64,000 bases of DNA from an uncultured Alphaproteobacteria bacterium (GCA_902575065.1 CACGPU010000004.1:1-64000), one strand, 5' to 3'. Shown: positions 25,613 through 35,415, numbered from the stretch's first letter. Program-made: numbers and translations. The notes: a model not told the origin generated them from the letters alone.

Positions 25613-27283
25613 TTAAAATAAGCCTTGGATTAATCCGTTTTCGTCTAAAACAATGGAATTAGCGCTTGGTACTTTGGGCAATCCAGGCATAGTCATTATT
25701 GCACCCGTGACAACAACTATGAAACCTGCTCCAGCTGACAGCCTAACTTCTCTTACTGGGACAGTAAAACCATTTGGAGCACCCCTTAAAGCGGGGTTTG
25801 TTGAAAAACTATATTGTGTTTTAGCAATACAAATAGGAAGGTTTCCATAACCACTTTCTTCAAATCCTTTAAGTTGATCGCTTATTGCCTTGTCCAATAC
25901 AATATCATCAGCTCTATAAATTTTTTGGGCAACAGAACGAATTTTTTCTTCTAATGAAATGTTATCTTCATACATAAACTTAAATTTATTTGGATCACTT
26001 GACTCACAAATTTTGACTACTTCCTCAGCCAACTCTAAAGTACCTTCACCACCATTAGCCCAGTGCGAACAGAGGATAGCTTTCACTCCCAATTTTTCAC
26101 AACCATCTGAAATAACTTTACCCTCTGACTCGGTGTCAAGTGTGAAACTATTTATAGCGACTATAGGTTGAAGTCCAAAAGATTGGATATTTTCAATATG
26201 ACGTTGTAAATTCTCAAATCCTTTTTCAACTGCAGCAACATTTTCATTATTTAAGTCTGCTTTTTCTACGCCCCCGTGCGATTTCAAAGCTCTAACAGTA
26301 GCAACAATGACGACTACACTAGGTGTTAATCCTGCCTTACGACATTTGATATCTAAGAATTTTTCAGCTCCAAGATCTGCACCAAATCCAGCCTCAGTTA
26401 CTACATAATCTGCAAGTTTTAAACCCGCCTTTGTTGCAATAACAGTGTTGCAACCATGGGCAATATTTGCAAAAGGACCACCGTGAATAATGGCTGGATT
26501 ATTCTCCAATGTTTGAACTAAGTTAGGCATTAAAGCATTTTTCAATAAAACTGTCATGGGCCCATCAGCTTTTACATCTCTAGCATAAATAGGTGATTTA
26601 TCTCTTTTATATGCAATTATAATATCACCAATTCTTTTTTGGAGATCATTAATATCATTAGCTAAGCAAAAAATTGCCATTATCTCACTAGCAACTGTAA
26701 TGTCGAACTTATCTTCTCTTGGAAATCCATTTGATACACCCCCAAGATTGACATTTACTTTTCTTAGAGATCTATCGCCTAAATCAACAACTCGACCCCA
26801 TGTAATTCTTCTTTGGTCGATTTGTAATTCATTTCCCCAATAAATATGATTATCAATTAATGATGATAGTAGATTGTGAGCTGCAGTGATTGCATGAAAG
26901 TCACCAGTGAAGTGAAGATTAATTTCTTCCATAGGCACAACTTGAGCATATCCACCTCCTGCAGCACCACCCTTCATACCAAAACATGGACCAAGGCTAG
27001 GTTCTCTGAGGCAAACAATTGATTTCTTTCCAATTTTATTCAGGCCATCATTTAAGCCAACAGATGTAGTTGTTTTGCCTTCGCCTGCAGGTGTTGGGTT
27101 AATTGCAGTTACTAATATTAATTTTCCATCGGAGTTAGATTGACTTTTTTCAATAAAATCAAAATTTATTTTTGCTGCATCATGTCCATAAGGTATGAGA
27201 TTTTCCTCAGGAATATTTACTTTAGCAGCAACGTCTCTTATGTGAATTTTTTTAGCAGCTCTTGCTATCTCTATATCTGACAT
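25613..27283 (-). CDS. fhs: Formate-tetrahydrofolate ligase
   Basis: 556 residues, full length. It has the ATP loop [49 protein letters not shown], and near the end [22 protein letters not shown]. It makes 10-formyl-THF from formate, THF and ATP, linking C1-compound oxidation to purine and methionyl-tRNA synthesis. This is common in marine alphaproteobacteria. A Shine-Dalgarno AAAGGA precedes the ATG. A near-perfect palindrome (27312-27328) lies 29 bases upstream. Confidence 0.96.
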   Translation of the reverse strand: MSDIEIARAAKKIHIRDVAAKVNIPEENLIPYGHDAAKINFDFIEKSQSNSDGKLILVTAINPTPAGEGKTTTSVGLNDGLNKIGKKSIVCLREPSLGPCFGMKGGAAGGGYAQVVPMEEINLHFTGDFHAITAAHNLLSSLIDNHIYWGNELQIDQRRITWGRVVDLGDRSLRKVNVNLGGVSNGFPREDKFDITVASEIMAIFCLANDINDLQKRIGDIIIAYKRDKSPIYARDVKADGPMTVLLKNALMPNLVQTLENNPAIIHGGPFANIAHGCNTVIATKAGLKLADYVVTEAGFGADLGAEKFLDIKCRKAGLTPSVVVIVATVRALKSHGGVEKADLNNENVAAVEKGFENLQRHIENIQSFGLQPIVAINSFTLDTESEGKVISDGCEKLGVKAILCSHWANGGEGTLELAEEVVKICESSDPNKFKFMYEDNISLEEKIRSVAQKIYRADDIVLDKAISDQLKGFEESGYGNLPICIAKTQYSFSTNPALRGAPNGFTVPVREVRLSAGAGFIVVVTGAIMTMPGLPKVPSANSIVLDENGLIQGLF

Positions 27284-27311
27284 CTAACTTTGGATCCTTT
27301 CCCAAAAAAAC

Positions 27312-27328
27312 TGGTATACAATATACCA
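27312..27328. promoter_or_regulatory. 17-bp palindrome upstream of fhs, candidate operator
   Basis: TGGTATA-CAA-TATACCA is a perfect 7-bp inverted repeat with a 3-base spacer. It lies 29 bases before the fhs start in the intergenic region shared with the divergent UDP-glucose dehydrogenase gene. The symmetry and length suit a dimeric repressor of the GntR kind. No regulator gene is adjacent, so the assignment is open. Confidence 0.35.
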
Positions 27329-27465
27329 ATATCTTTCTAAATTTTAACCTATTTAAGATAAAAAAATTAGAATTTCCCTATTATTTTTAAGCCTATGTGT
27401 CGCATTAATTGCTTAATCTTAATAAAAAATTCATTGTTCAATAATTAATTTATAATAACTTAAAA

Positions 27466-28635
27466 ATGTTGAAAATATTAGTAGTAGGACTTGGTTATGT
27501 GGGTACCGCAAACGCTGTCCTTTTATCGCAAAATAATGAAGTTACCTGCTTCGATTTAGATGTCTCAAAATCAAATAACTTAATAAATGGTATATCGCCC
27601 ATAGAAGATAAAGAAGTATCAAAATATTTATCTTCTAAAAAATTAAATTTAAAATCAGCAGAGAGCTTTCCTGCTGAAATTGATAATTTTGACTTTGTGA
27701 TCATATCTACACCAACAAATTATGACATTGAAACAAATGAATTTAATACTTCCTCAATAGAACAATCATTAGAAAGTATTCAAAATTCTAAATCAAATCC
27801 AACTGTGATCATACGATCCACAATTCCAGTAGGTTATGTGAATAAAGTGCGAAAGAAATTTCCTGAACTTGAAATTATTTTTGTGCCTGAATTTTTAAGA
27901 GAGGGAAAAGCTTTAAATGACAGTCTTTATCCTTCAAGAATTGTAATAGGCTCGCCTTCTGAAAAAGGAAAAGAGTTTGCAAAATTATTGAAGGAAGCAT
28001 CGCTAAATAAAGATGTTCAAACTATTTACACAAATTCTACAGAAGCAGAGTCATCAAAATTATTTTCTAATGCTTATTTAGCAATGCGAGTAACATTCTT
28101 TAATGAACTAGACTCATTTGCAATGTCAAAAGGATTAAATACAAAAGAAATTATAAAAGCTGTAAGTCTAGATCCTAGGATAGGAGATTTTTACAATAAT
28201 CCTTCCTTTGGATACGGAGGATACTGTTTACCTAAAGATACAAAACAATTATTAGCAAACTTCGATAAAGTTCCCCAAAAAATTATGGAGGCAATCATAG
28301 AGTCAAATTCAATGCGAAAAGATTTCATTGGTTTAGAAATTGCAAAATTAAATCCTAAAACTGTTGGTGTTTATAAACTCATTATGAAAGAAGGATCAGA
28401 TAATATAAGAGAGTCAAGTATGCAAGGCATTATGAAAAGAGTTAAAGCTAAAGGTATAAGGGTGATAGTCTACGAACCTTTAATCAAAGATAAACAATTT
28501 TTCAATTCAGAGGTTTATCAAGATTTAGAATTATTCAAAAAAGATGCTGATTTAATTCTTTGCAATAGAAGACATTCTGAGCTAGATGATGTACAAGACA
28601 AGATTTTTACTAGGGACTTGTTTAATCAAGATTAA
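27466..28635 (+). CDS. ugd: UDP-glucose 6-dehydrogenase
   Basis: 389 residues, the size of the short enterobacterial Ugd. It has ILVVGLGYVGTANAVLLSQ, STPTNYD, RSTIPVGYV, VPEFLREGKAL (typical of glucose-specific enzymes), the catalytic cysteine in GYGGYCLPKDTKQL near residue 259, and a C-terminal UDP-binding domain. It oxidises UDP-glucose to UDP-glucuronate, a surface-polymer precursor. It stands alone about 5 kb beyond the rml block. A TATAAT box at 27451-27456 lies only ten bases before the ATG, which would give a near-leaderless message. Confidence 0.93.
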   Translation: MLKILVVGLGYVGTANAVLLSQNNEVTCFDLDVSKSNNLINGISPIEDKEVSKYLSSKKLNLKSAESFPAEIDNFDFVIISTPTNYDIETNEFNTSSIEQSLESIQNSKSNPTVIIRSTIPVGYVNKVRKKFPELEIIFVPEFLREGKALNDSLYPSRIVIGSPSEKGKEFAKLLKEASLNKDVQTIYTNSTEAESSKLFSNAYLAMRVTFFNELDSFAMSKGLNTKEIIKAVSLDPRIGDFYNNPSFGYGGYCLPKDTKQLLANFDKVPQKIMEAIIESNSMRKDFIGLEIAKLNPKTVGVYKLIMKEGSDNIRESSMQGIMKRVKAKGIRVIVYEPLIKDKQFFNSEVYQDLELFKKDADLILCNRRHSELDDVQDKIFTRDLFNQD

Positions 28636-28747
28636 GTAAAAGATTAATATTTCTCCTAAATTTATCCAAAAAACACTTGAAATTCTTAGTATTTTTATAT
28701 TTTAGTTTCGCATCAGATAGGTCTATACTGCCGAGGCTTATATATAT

Positions 28748-28754
28748 AAGGAGG
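28748..28754 (+). promoter_or_regulatory. Strong Shine-Dalgarno of aapJ
   Basis: AAGGAGG five bases before the ATG at 28760 is the strongest ribosome-binding site I noticed in the window. It fits the high expression expected of a substrate-binding protein in an oligotroph. Confidence 0.8.
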
Positions 28755-28759
28755 AAACG

Positions 28760-29803
28760 ATGACAAAAATTAAATCGTTGTTTATTTCTCTTCTTTTAAC
28801 AATAGGTGTTTCAACAGCTATCGCTGGTAGTCACGGAAGCACTCTAGATCTAGTAAAAGAAAGAGGAAAACTAATGTGTGGTTCCAACACAGGTCTTGCG
28901 GGCTTTGGTGCTCCTAACGATGCTGGTGTTTGGGAAGGTATTGACGTTGACGTATGTCGTGCTGTTGCAGCTGCTGTTTTTGGTGATGCTAATGCAGTAG
29001 AATTCGTACCAACCACTTCAAAAGTACGTTTCACTGTTCTTCAGTCTGGTGAAATTGATATGCTTTCAAGAAACACAACTTGGACTCTACAAAGAGATGT
29101 TGAGCTTGGTTTAGAATTTGTTGGTGTTAACTATTACGATGGACAAGGCTTCATGGTTAGAAAAGACCTTGGCGTTTCAAGTGCATCTGAATTAGACGGT
29201 GCATCTGTTTGTATTCAGGTTGGTACAACAACTGAAATGAACTTAGCTGACTATTTCAAAGCTAATGGCATGTCTTATGAACCAATTCCTGTTGAAACAA
29301 ACTCTGAAGCTGATGCGGCTTACTTAGCTGGTAGATGTGATATCTATACTACTGATGCATCTGGTTTGTATGCAAGTAGAGCTGGATATCCAGACCCTTC
29401 TGCTCATATGGTATTACCAGAAATTATTTCTAAAGAGCCTCTTGGCCCTTCAGTAAGACACGGTGATAGTGAATGGGCTGACATCGTAAGATGGTCATTG
29501 AATGCTATGATTATCGCAGAAGAAAAAGGCATTACTTCAGATAATGTTGATGAAATGAAAAACTCAAAAGATCCAGAAACTTTAAGATTACTTGGTGTTT
29601 CAAAAGTAGGAGATACTGGTGCTGGTTATGGAGCTTGGTTAGGCTTAGATGATGATTGGGCTTACAATATCATCAAACAAGTTGGTAACTACTCAGAGAG
29701 TTTTGAAAAGCATATTGGTGTAAACACACCTATTAATATAGCCAGAGGTTTAAACGCTCTCTATAAAGATGGTGGTATTCTTTACGCACCTCCATTTAGA
29801 TAA
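28760..29803 (+). CDS. aapJ: General L-amino acid ABC transporter, periplasmic binding protein
   Basis: 347 residues. A signal peptide of about 22 residues (KIKSLFISLLLTIGVSTAIA) precedes GSTLDLVKERGKLMCGSNTGLAGFG. AapJ-type marks follow: WEGIDVDVCRAVAAAVFGD, FTVLQSGEIDMLSRNTTWTLQRD and YLAGRCDIYTTDASGL. It captures a broad range of L-amino acids in the periplasm for AapQMP. It is the first gene of aapJQMP, with an excellent ribosome-binding site and a 13-bp hairpin after its stop that should set its mRNA above that of the permease genes. Confidence 0.95.
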   Translation: MTKIKSLFISLLLTIGVSTAIAGSHGSTLDLVKERGKLMCGSNTGLAGFGAPNDAGVWEGIDVDVCRAVAAAVFGDANAVEFVPTTSKVRFTVLQSGEIDMLSRNTTWTLQRDVELGLEFVGVNYYDGQGFMVRKDLGVSSASELDGASVCIQVGTTTEMNLADYFKANGMSYEPIPVETNSEADAAYLAGRCDIYTTDASGLYASRAGYPDPSAHMVLPEIISKEPLGPSVRHGDSEWADIVRWSLNAMIIAEEKGITSDNVDEMKNSKDPETLRLLGVSKVGDTGAGYGAWLGLDDDWAYNIIKQVGNYSESFEKHIGVNTPINIARGLNALYKDGGILYAPPFR

Positions 29804-29812
29804 AATCTATTT

Positions 29813-29844
29813 TTTTCGGGCTATTTAAAATAATAGCCCGAAAA
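29813..29844 (+). terminator. Intercistronic hairpin between aapJ and aapQ
   Basis: A perfect 13-bp stem (TTTTCGGGCTATT with its complement) closes a 6-base loop, ten bases after the aapJ stop. With A-rich sequence instead of a clean U tract on the 3' side, it is likely a partial terminator or an mRNA-stabilising hairpin. That arrangement keeps binding-protein mRNA in excess over permease mRNA. Confidence 0.75.
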
Positions 29845-29869
29845 TTTCAAAGAATAATAAATTAAAAAT

Positions 29870-31039
29870 ATGTCTAATAGTTTTTTAAGAAAACTTATTT
29901 TTGATGAAAAAATTAGATCATTAGTTGTTCAAACTCTCATAATCGGCATATTCGCTTTAATTATTTATCTTATTACACAACAAACTGCTTATAATTTAGA
30001 AAAAAGAGGCATCGGAACCGGTTTTGGTTTTTTAAATATGTCTGCTGGATACGATATTAGTATTAGGCTTATTCCTTATACAAGTGAAAGTACTCACTTT
30101 AGGGCCTATTTAGTTGGTTTAATAAATACTCTTATGATCTCAATATGTGGATGTTTTCTTGCCACTATACTTGGTTTTCTTGTTGGCATAATCAGACTTT
30201 CAAGCAACTGGTTATTTAGAAATATTGCTTACGTATATGTAGAGTTTACAAGAAATGTACCGGTGCTTTTACAAATTATATTATATTACACAATTCTACT
30301 TTACCTTCCCAAGATTAAACAGGCTTTGGTGCTTTTTGATACTTTTTATATTACTAATAGAGGCATATACTCCCCATCTCCAATTTTTAAAGATGGATTT
30401 TCAATAGTTGCATGGAGTTTTGTTATTGCAATAATATTCACAATTTTTCTAAAAAAATATTTTAAGAAAAAACAAGAGCAGACAGGAAAGCAATATCCAA
30501 TATTTTATGTTAACTCTGCATTAATAATTTTTACACCAATAATTTTTTTCTATATCATGGGTATGCCATTAGATTTTGATCATCCTATTTTAAAAGGTTT
30601 TAACTTCAAAGGAGGTATGGTTGTTAGACCTGAATTCATGGGAATGCTATTAGGTCTTTCAATTTATACTGCAGCATTCATTTCTGAAACAGTTAGATCT
30701 GGTATAATGTCTGTTTCTAAAGGGCAAAGAGAAGCATCACAAGCTTTAGGTTTAAAAAACAACTTAGTTTTAAGATTGATTGTCATACCTCAGGCTTTAC
30801 GAGTGATTATTCCACCTTTGACCTCACAATATTTAAATCTTACTAAGAACTCATCTTTAGGAATTGCAATTGGTTATGCAGATTTAGTTCATGGTTTTGG
30901 TGGTATATCTCTAAATCAAACCGGTAAAGCGATTGAAATTATGTCAATGGTGATGGTCACATATTTAACTATAAGCTTAACAATTTCGTTATTTATGAAT
31001 ATTTATAATAAAGCTGTTCAATTTAAAGGTAACGCATGA
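29870..31039 (+). CDS. aapQ: General L-amino acid ABC transporter permease
   Basis: 389 residues with about eight membrane segments. The HisM-type permease domain shows YLVGLINTLMISICGCFLATILGFLVGIIRL early. The EAA loop is EASQALGLKNNLVLRLIVIPQALRVIIPPLTSQYLNLTKNSS, the contact with the ATPase. AapQ is longer than typical polar-amino-acid permeases because of an N-terminal and central extension, as here. Its last bases overlap aapM by four. Confidence 0.93.
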   Translation: MSNSFLRKLIFDEKIRSLVVQTLIIGIFALIIYLITQQTAYNLEKRGIGTGFGFLNMSAGYDISIRLIPYTSESTHFRAYLVGLINTLMISICGCFLATILGFLVGIIRLSSNWLFRNIAYVYVEFTRNVPVLLQIILYYTILLYLPKIKQALVLFDTFYITNRGIYSPSPIFKDGFSIVAWSFVIAIIFTIFLKKYFKKKQEQTGKQYPIFYVNSALIIFTPIIFFYIMGMPLDFDHPILKGFNFKGGMVVRPEFMGMLLGLSIYTAAFISETVRSGIMSVSKGQREASQALGLKNNLVLRLIVIPQALRVIIPPLTSQYLNLTKNSSLGIAIGYADLVHGFGGISLNQTGKAIEIMSMVMVTYLTISLTISLFMNIYNKAVQFKGNA

Positions 31040-32142
31040 GTAGTTCTATTTCATTTACACATAATAAATACTACTCATGGTGTAGAAATAATCTTTTCTC
31101 ATCATGGATTAACGGAATAATTACAATACTTTCTATTTATTTCATTTATGAAGTGTCTTCTTTCTTTTTAAACTGGACAATATTCGAGGCTGATTTTGTT
31201 AATAATTTTAGAGGTGAAAAAATAACAGACAGGACTTTCTGTTCAAAAAATATTGAACCTGGCCAACATGGGGCTTGCTGGGCAATTATCATAGTAAGAT
31301 TTCATCAGTTTATTTATGGATTTTACCCTGTTGAGGAAGCCTGGAGAGTTAATTTAGTTTATGGCTTATTACCTTTTGCCTTAGTTGGAATATTTTTTGA
31401 TAATTTACCTTTCAGAAAGTATTTTATTTATTTTACTTTTTTATTTCCATTCATTGGGTATTTCCTTTTATATGGTGGGGCTGGTTTAGATGTTGTTGGA
31501 ACTAGTAAATGGGGAGGACTTCTTGTTACTTTATTTTTAGGAGTAACGGGCATTCTATTAGCATTTCCCTTAAGCATTATTTTGGCTTTAGGTCGAAGAT
31601 CTAAAATGCCAGTAATAAAAACTATTTGTATAATTTTTATTGAATTTATTAGGGGTGTTCCTTTAATTACATTGCTATTTACAGCTAATGTAATGTTACC
31701 TCTCTTTTTACCAGAAGGAGTCCGTCCTGATAATTTATTGAGGGCTTTGGTTGCTGTTACCTTATTTCAATCCGCATACATGGCAGAGGCAATAAGAGGA
31801 GGATTACAAGCCATACCCAAAGGACAATTAGAAGCTGCTCAATCTCTAGGATTGACATATTGGCAAAGCACTAGAAAAATTATTCTTCCTCAAGCTTTAA
31901 AAATTTCAATTCCACCTATAGTTAATACATGCATAGGTCTTTTTAAAGATACTTCACTTGTTTTAATTATTGGTTTATTTGATTTACTTGGTGTGGGAAG
32001 AGCGGCAGTTGCAGACATTGATTGGGCAAAATTACATTACGAGGTTTATGTTTTTATTTCTCTAGTTTTCTTTATATTCTGCTTTGGCATGTCGAGGTAT
32101 AGTTTATATTTAGAAAAGAAATTGAAGACGGATAATAGTTAA
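31036..32142 (+). CDS. aapM: General L-amino acid ABC transporter permease
   Basis: 368 residues. It has an N-terminal hydrophobic extension, then [31 protein letters not shown] and the EAA loop [43 protein letters not shown]. It pairs with AapQ to form the transmembrane channel. It overlaps aapQ by four bases and ends two bases before aapP, so translation is coupled throughout. Confidence 0.93.
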   Translation: MSSSISFTHNKYYSWCRNNLFSSWINGIITILSIYFIYEVSSFFLNWTIFEADFVNNFRGEKITDRTFCSKNIEPGQHGACWAIIIVRFHQFIYGFYPVEEAWRVNLVYGLLPFALVGIFFDNLPFRKYFIYFTFLFPFIGYFLLYGGAGLDVVGTSKWGGLLVTLFLGVTGILLAFPLSIILALGRRSKMPVIKTICIIFIEFIRGVPLITLLFTANVMLPLFLPEGVRPDNLLRALVAVTLFQSAYMAEAIRGGLQAIPKGQLEAAQSLGLTYWQSTRKIILPQALKISIPPIVNTCIGLFKDTSLVLIIGLFDLLGVGRAAVADIDWAKLHYEVYVFISLVFFIFCFGMSRYSLYLEKKLKTDNS

Positions 32143-32143
32143 A

Positions 32144-32884
32144 ATGACAGAGCAAGTAATCCAGCTAGAAAAAGTCAATAAGTGGTATGATGACTTTCAC
32201 GTTCTCAAAGATATTGATTTATCTGTTGATAAAGGTCAAAAAATTGTGATTTGTGGTCCCAGTGGCTCTGGTAAATCAACTATGATCCGTTGTATTAATC
32301 GTCTTGAAGCACATCAAGAAGGTAAAATTGTAGTTCATGGAACTGAACTTACTAATGACCTCAAAAATATTGATTTAATTAGAAAGAACGTTGGAATGGT
32401 TTTTCAACAGTTTAATCTTTTTCCTCACTTATCAGTTTTGGATAATATTTCTTTGGCTCCAATTTGGGTTAAAAAAATGCCTAAAAAAGAAGCTGAAGAA
32501 ATCGCCATGTCATACTTGGAAAAGGTAAAAATTCCTGAACAAGCTGAAAAGTTTCCTGGGCAATTATCAGGTGGTCAGCAACAGCGTGTGGCTATTGCGA
32601 GATCTCTCGCGATGAACCCAGATATCATGTTATTTGATGAGCCTACCTCGGCTCTTGATCCTGAAATGATTAAAGAGGTTTTGGATGTGATGATACAATT
32701 AGCTGAAGAGGGTATGACTATGTTAGTTGTTACTCATGAGATGGGATTTGCAAAAACTGTTGCTGATCAAATGATTTTTATGGATGAGGGAAGAATTGTT
32801 GAACAAGCATCCCCAGATGAATTCTTTAATAACCCAAAAAGTGATCGAACTAAACTTTTCTTAAGTCAAATTCTTAATCATTAA
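32144..32884 (+). CDS. aapP: General L-amino acid ABC transporter ATP-binding protein
   Basis: 246 residues. Walker [10 protein letters not shown] is at 38-46. The Q-loop [10 protein letters not shown], the signature [16 protein letters not shown], Walker [14 protein letters not shown] and the H-loop VVTHEMGFA are all intact. It powers AapQM. Length and motifs match polar-amino-acid ATPases. Confidence 0.95.
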   Translation: MTEQVIQLEKVNKWYDDFHVLKDIDLSVDKGQKIVICGPSGSGKSTMIRCINRLEAHQEGKIVVHGTELTNDLKNIDLIRKNVGMVFQQFNLFPHLSVLDNISLAPIWVKKMPKKEAEEIAMSYLEKVKIPEQAEKFPGQLSGGQQQRVAIARSLAMNPDIMLFDEPTSALDPEMIKEVLDVMIQLAEEGMTMLVVTHEMGFAKTVADQMIFMDEGRIVEQASPDEFFNNPKSDRTKLFLSQILNH

Positions 32885-32895
32885 AAAAGTATAAG

Positions 32896-33522
32896 ATGAA
32901 TGAAGTTGTAATGGCTTTATTATCCGGATGGATAATATTTTATTTTGCTGTGTTTTTGCCAGGACCTAATACTTTTTTTGTGGCATCCGTTGGAATTAGT
33001 GGACAGAAAAAACAAATTTGGGGTGCTGCAGTTGGTACTGCTATTGGTTCTTTTACTTGGTGCTTACTTGCTACAACAGGTATTTCTTTTCTAATTTCAA
33101 ATTTAATGGGTTGGGGTTTTATTGTTTTAAAGATCTTAGCTAGTCTTTATATGATTTATTTAGCATATCAAATTGGCAGCCAATACTTTAGCTCTGAAAA
33201 TCAACTCATAAAACTATCTAATGAAAGAAATTTTTTAAACAGTATGAAGAAAGCAATAATTGTTGCTTATACCAATCCCAAAGCTTTCGCATTTTGGTCT
33301 GCTCTAGCAACTTTACAATTCAGTGAAAACCTAAATTTTAGTATCGCTCTAATTTTTGCATCAGGTAGTTTTTTTATTTCAGCAATGAATTATTCAATTA
33401 TCGGCCACTTTTTTGGTATAAAAAAGTTTTCAAATTACTTCAATAGACCTAAAAATATTGTCAATTTAATATTTGCTGGACTTTTTATATTTGTAGCTAT
33501 TGAAATTTGGGTGTTAGGCTAG
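32896..33522 (+). CDS. LysE/RhtB family amino-acid exporter
   Basis: 208 residues with about six hydrophobic segments. The opening has FLPGPNTFFVASVGISGQKKQIWGAAVGTAIGSF, the LysE/RhtB signature, and AYTNPKAFAFWSAL is the second-half motif. It lies 11 bases after aapP and before a strong terminator, so it is probably the fifth gene of the aap operon. Coupling a broad importer with an exporter suggests overflow control. The substrate is not readable. Confidence 0.85.
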   Translation: MNEVVMALLSGWIIFYFAVFLPGPNTFFVASVGISGQKKQIWGAAVGTAIGSFTWCLLATTGISFLISNLMGWGFIVLKILASLYMIYLAYQIGSQYFSSENQLIKLSNERNFLNSMKKAIIVAYTNPKAFAFWSALATLQFSENLNFSIALIFASGSFFISAMNYSIIGHFFGIKKFSNYFNRPKNIVNLIFAGLFIFVAIEIWVLG

Positions 33523-33524
33523 GC

Positions 33525-33547
33525 AAAAAGCCCTAGATGGGCTTTTT
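33525..33547. terminator. Terminator after the aap-lysE operon
   Basis: AAAAAGCCC, a 5-base loop and GGGCTTTTT form a perfect 9-bp stem with an A run before and a T run within the 3' arm, so it can act in both directions. It also overlaps the stop of the minus-strand small gene at 33546. Confidence 0.85.
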
Positions 33548-33710
33548 AAAATTTTCTAATAAATCTTCTATCTATCTCTTTTTGTCTTCTTTCAAGATCA
33601 ATCATGTCGATAGCTTGAGATAAATATACCTCTTCTTTGTAAGACCTTGATTTTTGGTCATTTTTTCCATTAATAATTATTTTTCTAATAGATTTAAATA
33701 GATTGCTCAT
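33546..33710 (-). CDS. Small basic protein resembling DUF3563
   Basis: 54 residues. I read MSNLFKSIRKIII at the start, then EEVYLSQAIDMIDLERRQKE and a basic tail ending IRKF. The YLxQAxDxxDLExR pattern resembles DUF3563-type small proteins of proteobacteria. Its ATG shares one base with the upstream gene's stop (TAATG), so it is translationally coupled to it. Its own stop lies in the terminator of the aap operon. Function is unknown; the amphipathic, charged character suggests a regulator or a protein- or RNA-binding peptide. Confidence 0.6.
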   Translation of the reverse strand: MSNLFKSIRKIIINGKNDQKSRSYKEEVYLSQAIDMIDLERRQKEIDRRFIRKF

Positions 33711-33889
33711 TAGGCAGCCTCTTTTAAGCTATTTGGAAATGACTGATTTCTTTGATACTCGGAGTAAGCCCATTGCCAATCAGGGCCATATTCAACCTTA
33801 CAAAAATTTATAATACTGTCTTCTTTTTTAGTAAATAAAGATAACCAGAATTTTAAAGATCTTTCTGTAAATCCAAAAATTTTATTCAT
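33710..33889 (-). CDS. Small conserved-looking hypothetical protein
   Basis: 59 residues, starting MNKIFGFTERSLKFWLS and containing KVEYGPDWQWAYSEYQRN. An AAGGAA Shine-Dalgarno lies about nine bases before the ATG. The aromatic-rich middle and the coupled downstream partner support a real gene although it is short. I do not recognise the family. Together with the 54-residue protein it fills most of the otherwise empty 33523-34049 interval. The rest (33890-34049) is an AT-rich divergent promoter region. Confidence 0.55.
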   Translation of the reverse strand: MNKIFGFTERSLKFWLSLFTKKEDSIINFCKVEYGPDWQWAYSEYQRNQSFPNSLKEAA

Positions 33890-33949
33890 AATTTTTTTTC
33901 CTTTCTTACATATATATAGTTTTAAAAAGAAGTTTTACTTTTGCTAAAT

Positions 33950-33968
33950 ATAGACAGCTGATGTCTAT
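33950..33968. promoter_or_regulatory. Inverted repeat between the small-protein pair and the dipeptidase
   Basis: ATAGACA-GCTGA-TGTCTAT is a perfect 7-bp inverted repeat with a 5-base spacer. It lies about 60 bases upstream of the small minus-strand operon and 82 bases upstream of the divergent dipeptidase. It is a candidate operator for one or both; no regulator is assigned. Confidence 0.3.
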
Positions 33969-34049
33969 TTATGAGACTTCAAACAAATTCATTAAATATT
34001 TTTAATTTGCATGTAGTCTAAGTAACAAAAAAAATGATAAATTTATGAC

Positions 34050-35126
34050 ATGGATTATAAAATTTTCGATGGTCATAATGATGTATTATTTAGACTATTT
34101 TTAAAGAACAAACCTGACTCCTATCTTGATTTTATCGATGGAGATAAAGAAGGACATTTAGATCTTCCTCGAATGAACCAAGCTAATTTTAAAGGAGGTT
34201 TATGCGCCATATATGTTCCTACCCCAGAACAAGATATCTCTGACTCTGATAAGTTGGTCAACTATAAAGATATGGAGCAAGATGAGTATTTATTACCACT
34301 TCCAAGGCCCGTAGACGTAAACGATGCATTACCAGTTGTTTTAAATCAATTGTCTATCCTTTCAAAAATTGAAAGAAACTCAAAAAATAAAGTTAAGATT
34401 TGTTTATCTGGCAAGGATTTGGAAAACTCGTTTAAACATGATGACCAATTATCTGTAGTAATGCATATAGAGGGTGCAGAATGTATAGATAAAAATTTTT
34501 ATAATCTCGAAACTTTATTTCGAGCTGGTCTTAGATCAATTGGGCCAGTTTGGTCAAGGCCTACTATTTTTGCAGAGGGCGTTCCCTTTGCTTTTCCAAC
34601 TTCACCAGATATTGGAGATGGTTTAACCGAAATAGGAATAGAACTAATAAAAAATTGTAATTCACTAAATATGTTAATTGACACCTCTCATTTAAATGAA
34701 AAAGGCTTTTGGGATATAGCAAAATATTCAAATTCGCCCCTAGTAGCCACGCATAGCAATGCTCATCAGATTTGCCCACATTCTAGAAACCTTACAAATA
34801 AGCAATTAGATGCAATCAAAGAAACTCAAGGGATGGTTGGAGTTAATTTTGCCCCAGCTTTTTTAAGGAAAGATGGAAAAATGGTTTCTGATACAGATTT
34901 ACAAATAATAGTTGATCATTTTAAGTACCTTATTGACTATTTGGGAGATGATAAAGTTGGATTTGGCTCAGATTTTGACGGTGCAATGATGCCAAAAGAT
35001 CTAAATAGTGTTCTAGGTATGCACAAATTAATCGATCTATTAATTTCACAGGGTTTTAATGAAAACTTAATGATTAAAATTTCACATTTAAATTGGATTA
35101 ATCTTTTAAAAAGAGTTCTAAATTAA
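34050..35126 (+). CDS. Membrane dipeptidase, peptidase family M19
   Basis: 358 residues, no signal peptide. Zinc-site motifs are KIFDGHNDVLFR (HxD) at the N-terminus, VMHIEGAECI (Glu bridge), THSNAHQICPHSRNLT (His ligands) and VGFGSDFDGAM near the end. Family members hydrolyse dipeptides, often with D-amino acids or cyclic analogues. It is probably cytoplasmic here and may recycle peptides. It stands alone downstream of a short AT-rich promoter region. Confidence 0.93.
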   Translation: MDYKIFDGHNDVLFRLFLKNKPDSYLDFIDGDKEGHLDLPRMNQANFKGGLCAIYVPTPEQDISDSDKLVNYKDMEQDEYLLPLPRPVDVNDALPVVLNQLSILSKIERNSKNKVKICLSGKDLENSFKHDDQLSVVMHIEGAECIDKNFYNLETLFRAGLRSIGPVWSRPTIFAEGVPFAFPTSPDIGDGLTEIGIELIKNCNSLNMLIDTSHLNEKGFWDIAKYSNSPLVATHSNAHQICPHSRNLTNKQLDAIKETQGMVGVNFAPAFLRKDGKMVSDTDLQIIVDHFKYLIDYLGDDKVGFGSDFDGAMMPKDLNSVLGMHKLIDLLISQGFNENLMIKISHLNWINLLKRVLN

Positions 35127-35182
35127 TAAATATTCAATGAAGTGAAACTTTAGTATCAAAAAAATTCTGATATAATCTTTTT

Positions 35183-35368
35183 ATGGGACTTCACTTTGAC
35201 TATAAATCAAAAGCTGGTGAAAGAGCTATGGAGAAAGAGCGTAAGCGCCAAGAAAAACTTGCCGCTAAAAAGGCTAAAAGAGAAGCAAAAAGAGAAGCAG
35301 AAGAGTTAGCCGAATTAGAGCGCCTTACAGATCCAAATGCTCCAGCTGAGGGAAATCAGGAACAGTAA
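35183..35368 (+). CDS. Small charged alpha-helical protein, function unknown
   Basis: 61 residues. After MGLHFDYKSKAGERA the protein is almost entirely Lys, Arg, Glu and Ala and is predicted as a single charged helix (about residues 12-48), ending in an acidic and Pro-rich tail. Similar very short charged proteins are common in alphaproteobacteria but have no assigned role. The codon pattern and a start not overlapped by other genes support a real gene. Confidence 0.6.
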   Translation: MGLHFDYKSKAGERAMEKERKRQEKLAAKKAKREAKREAEELAELERLTDPNAPAEGNQEQ

Positions 35369-35415
35369 TCTGATTACCTTCAAATATATTAATTTTTTCG
35401 ATCGCTAGTATCGAT

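Noticed and set aside
28677..28729. aapJ promoter candidates (TTGAAA at 28677; TATACT at 28724).
   Set aside because: No -35/-10 pair with a spacer of 16-18 bases could be matched, so only the Shine-Dalgarno is annotated.
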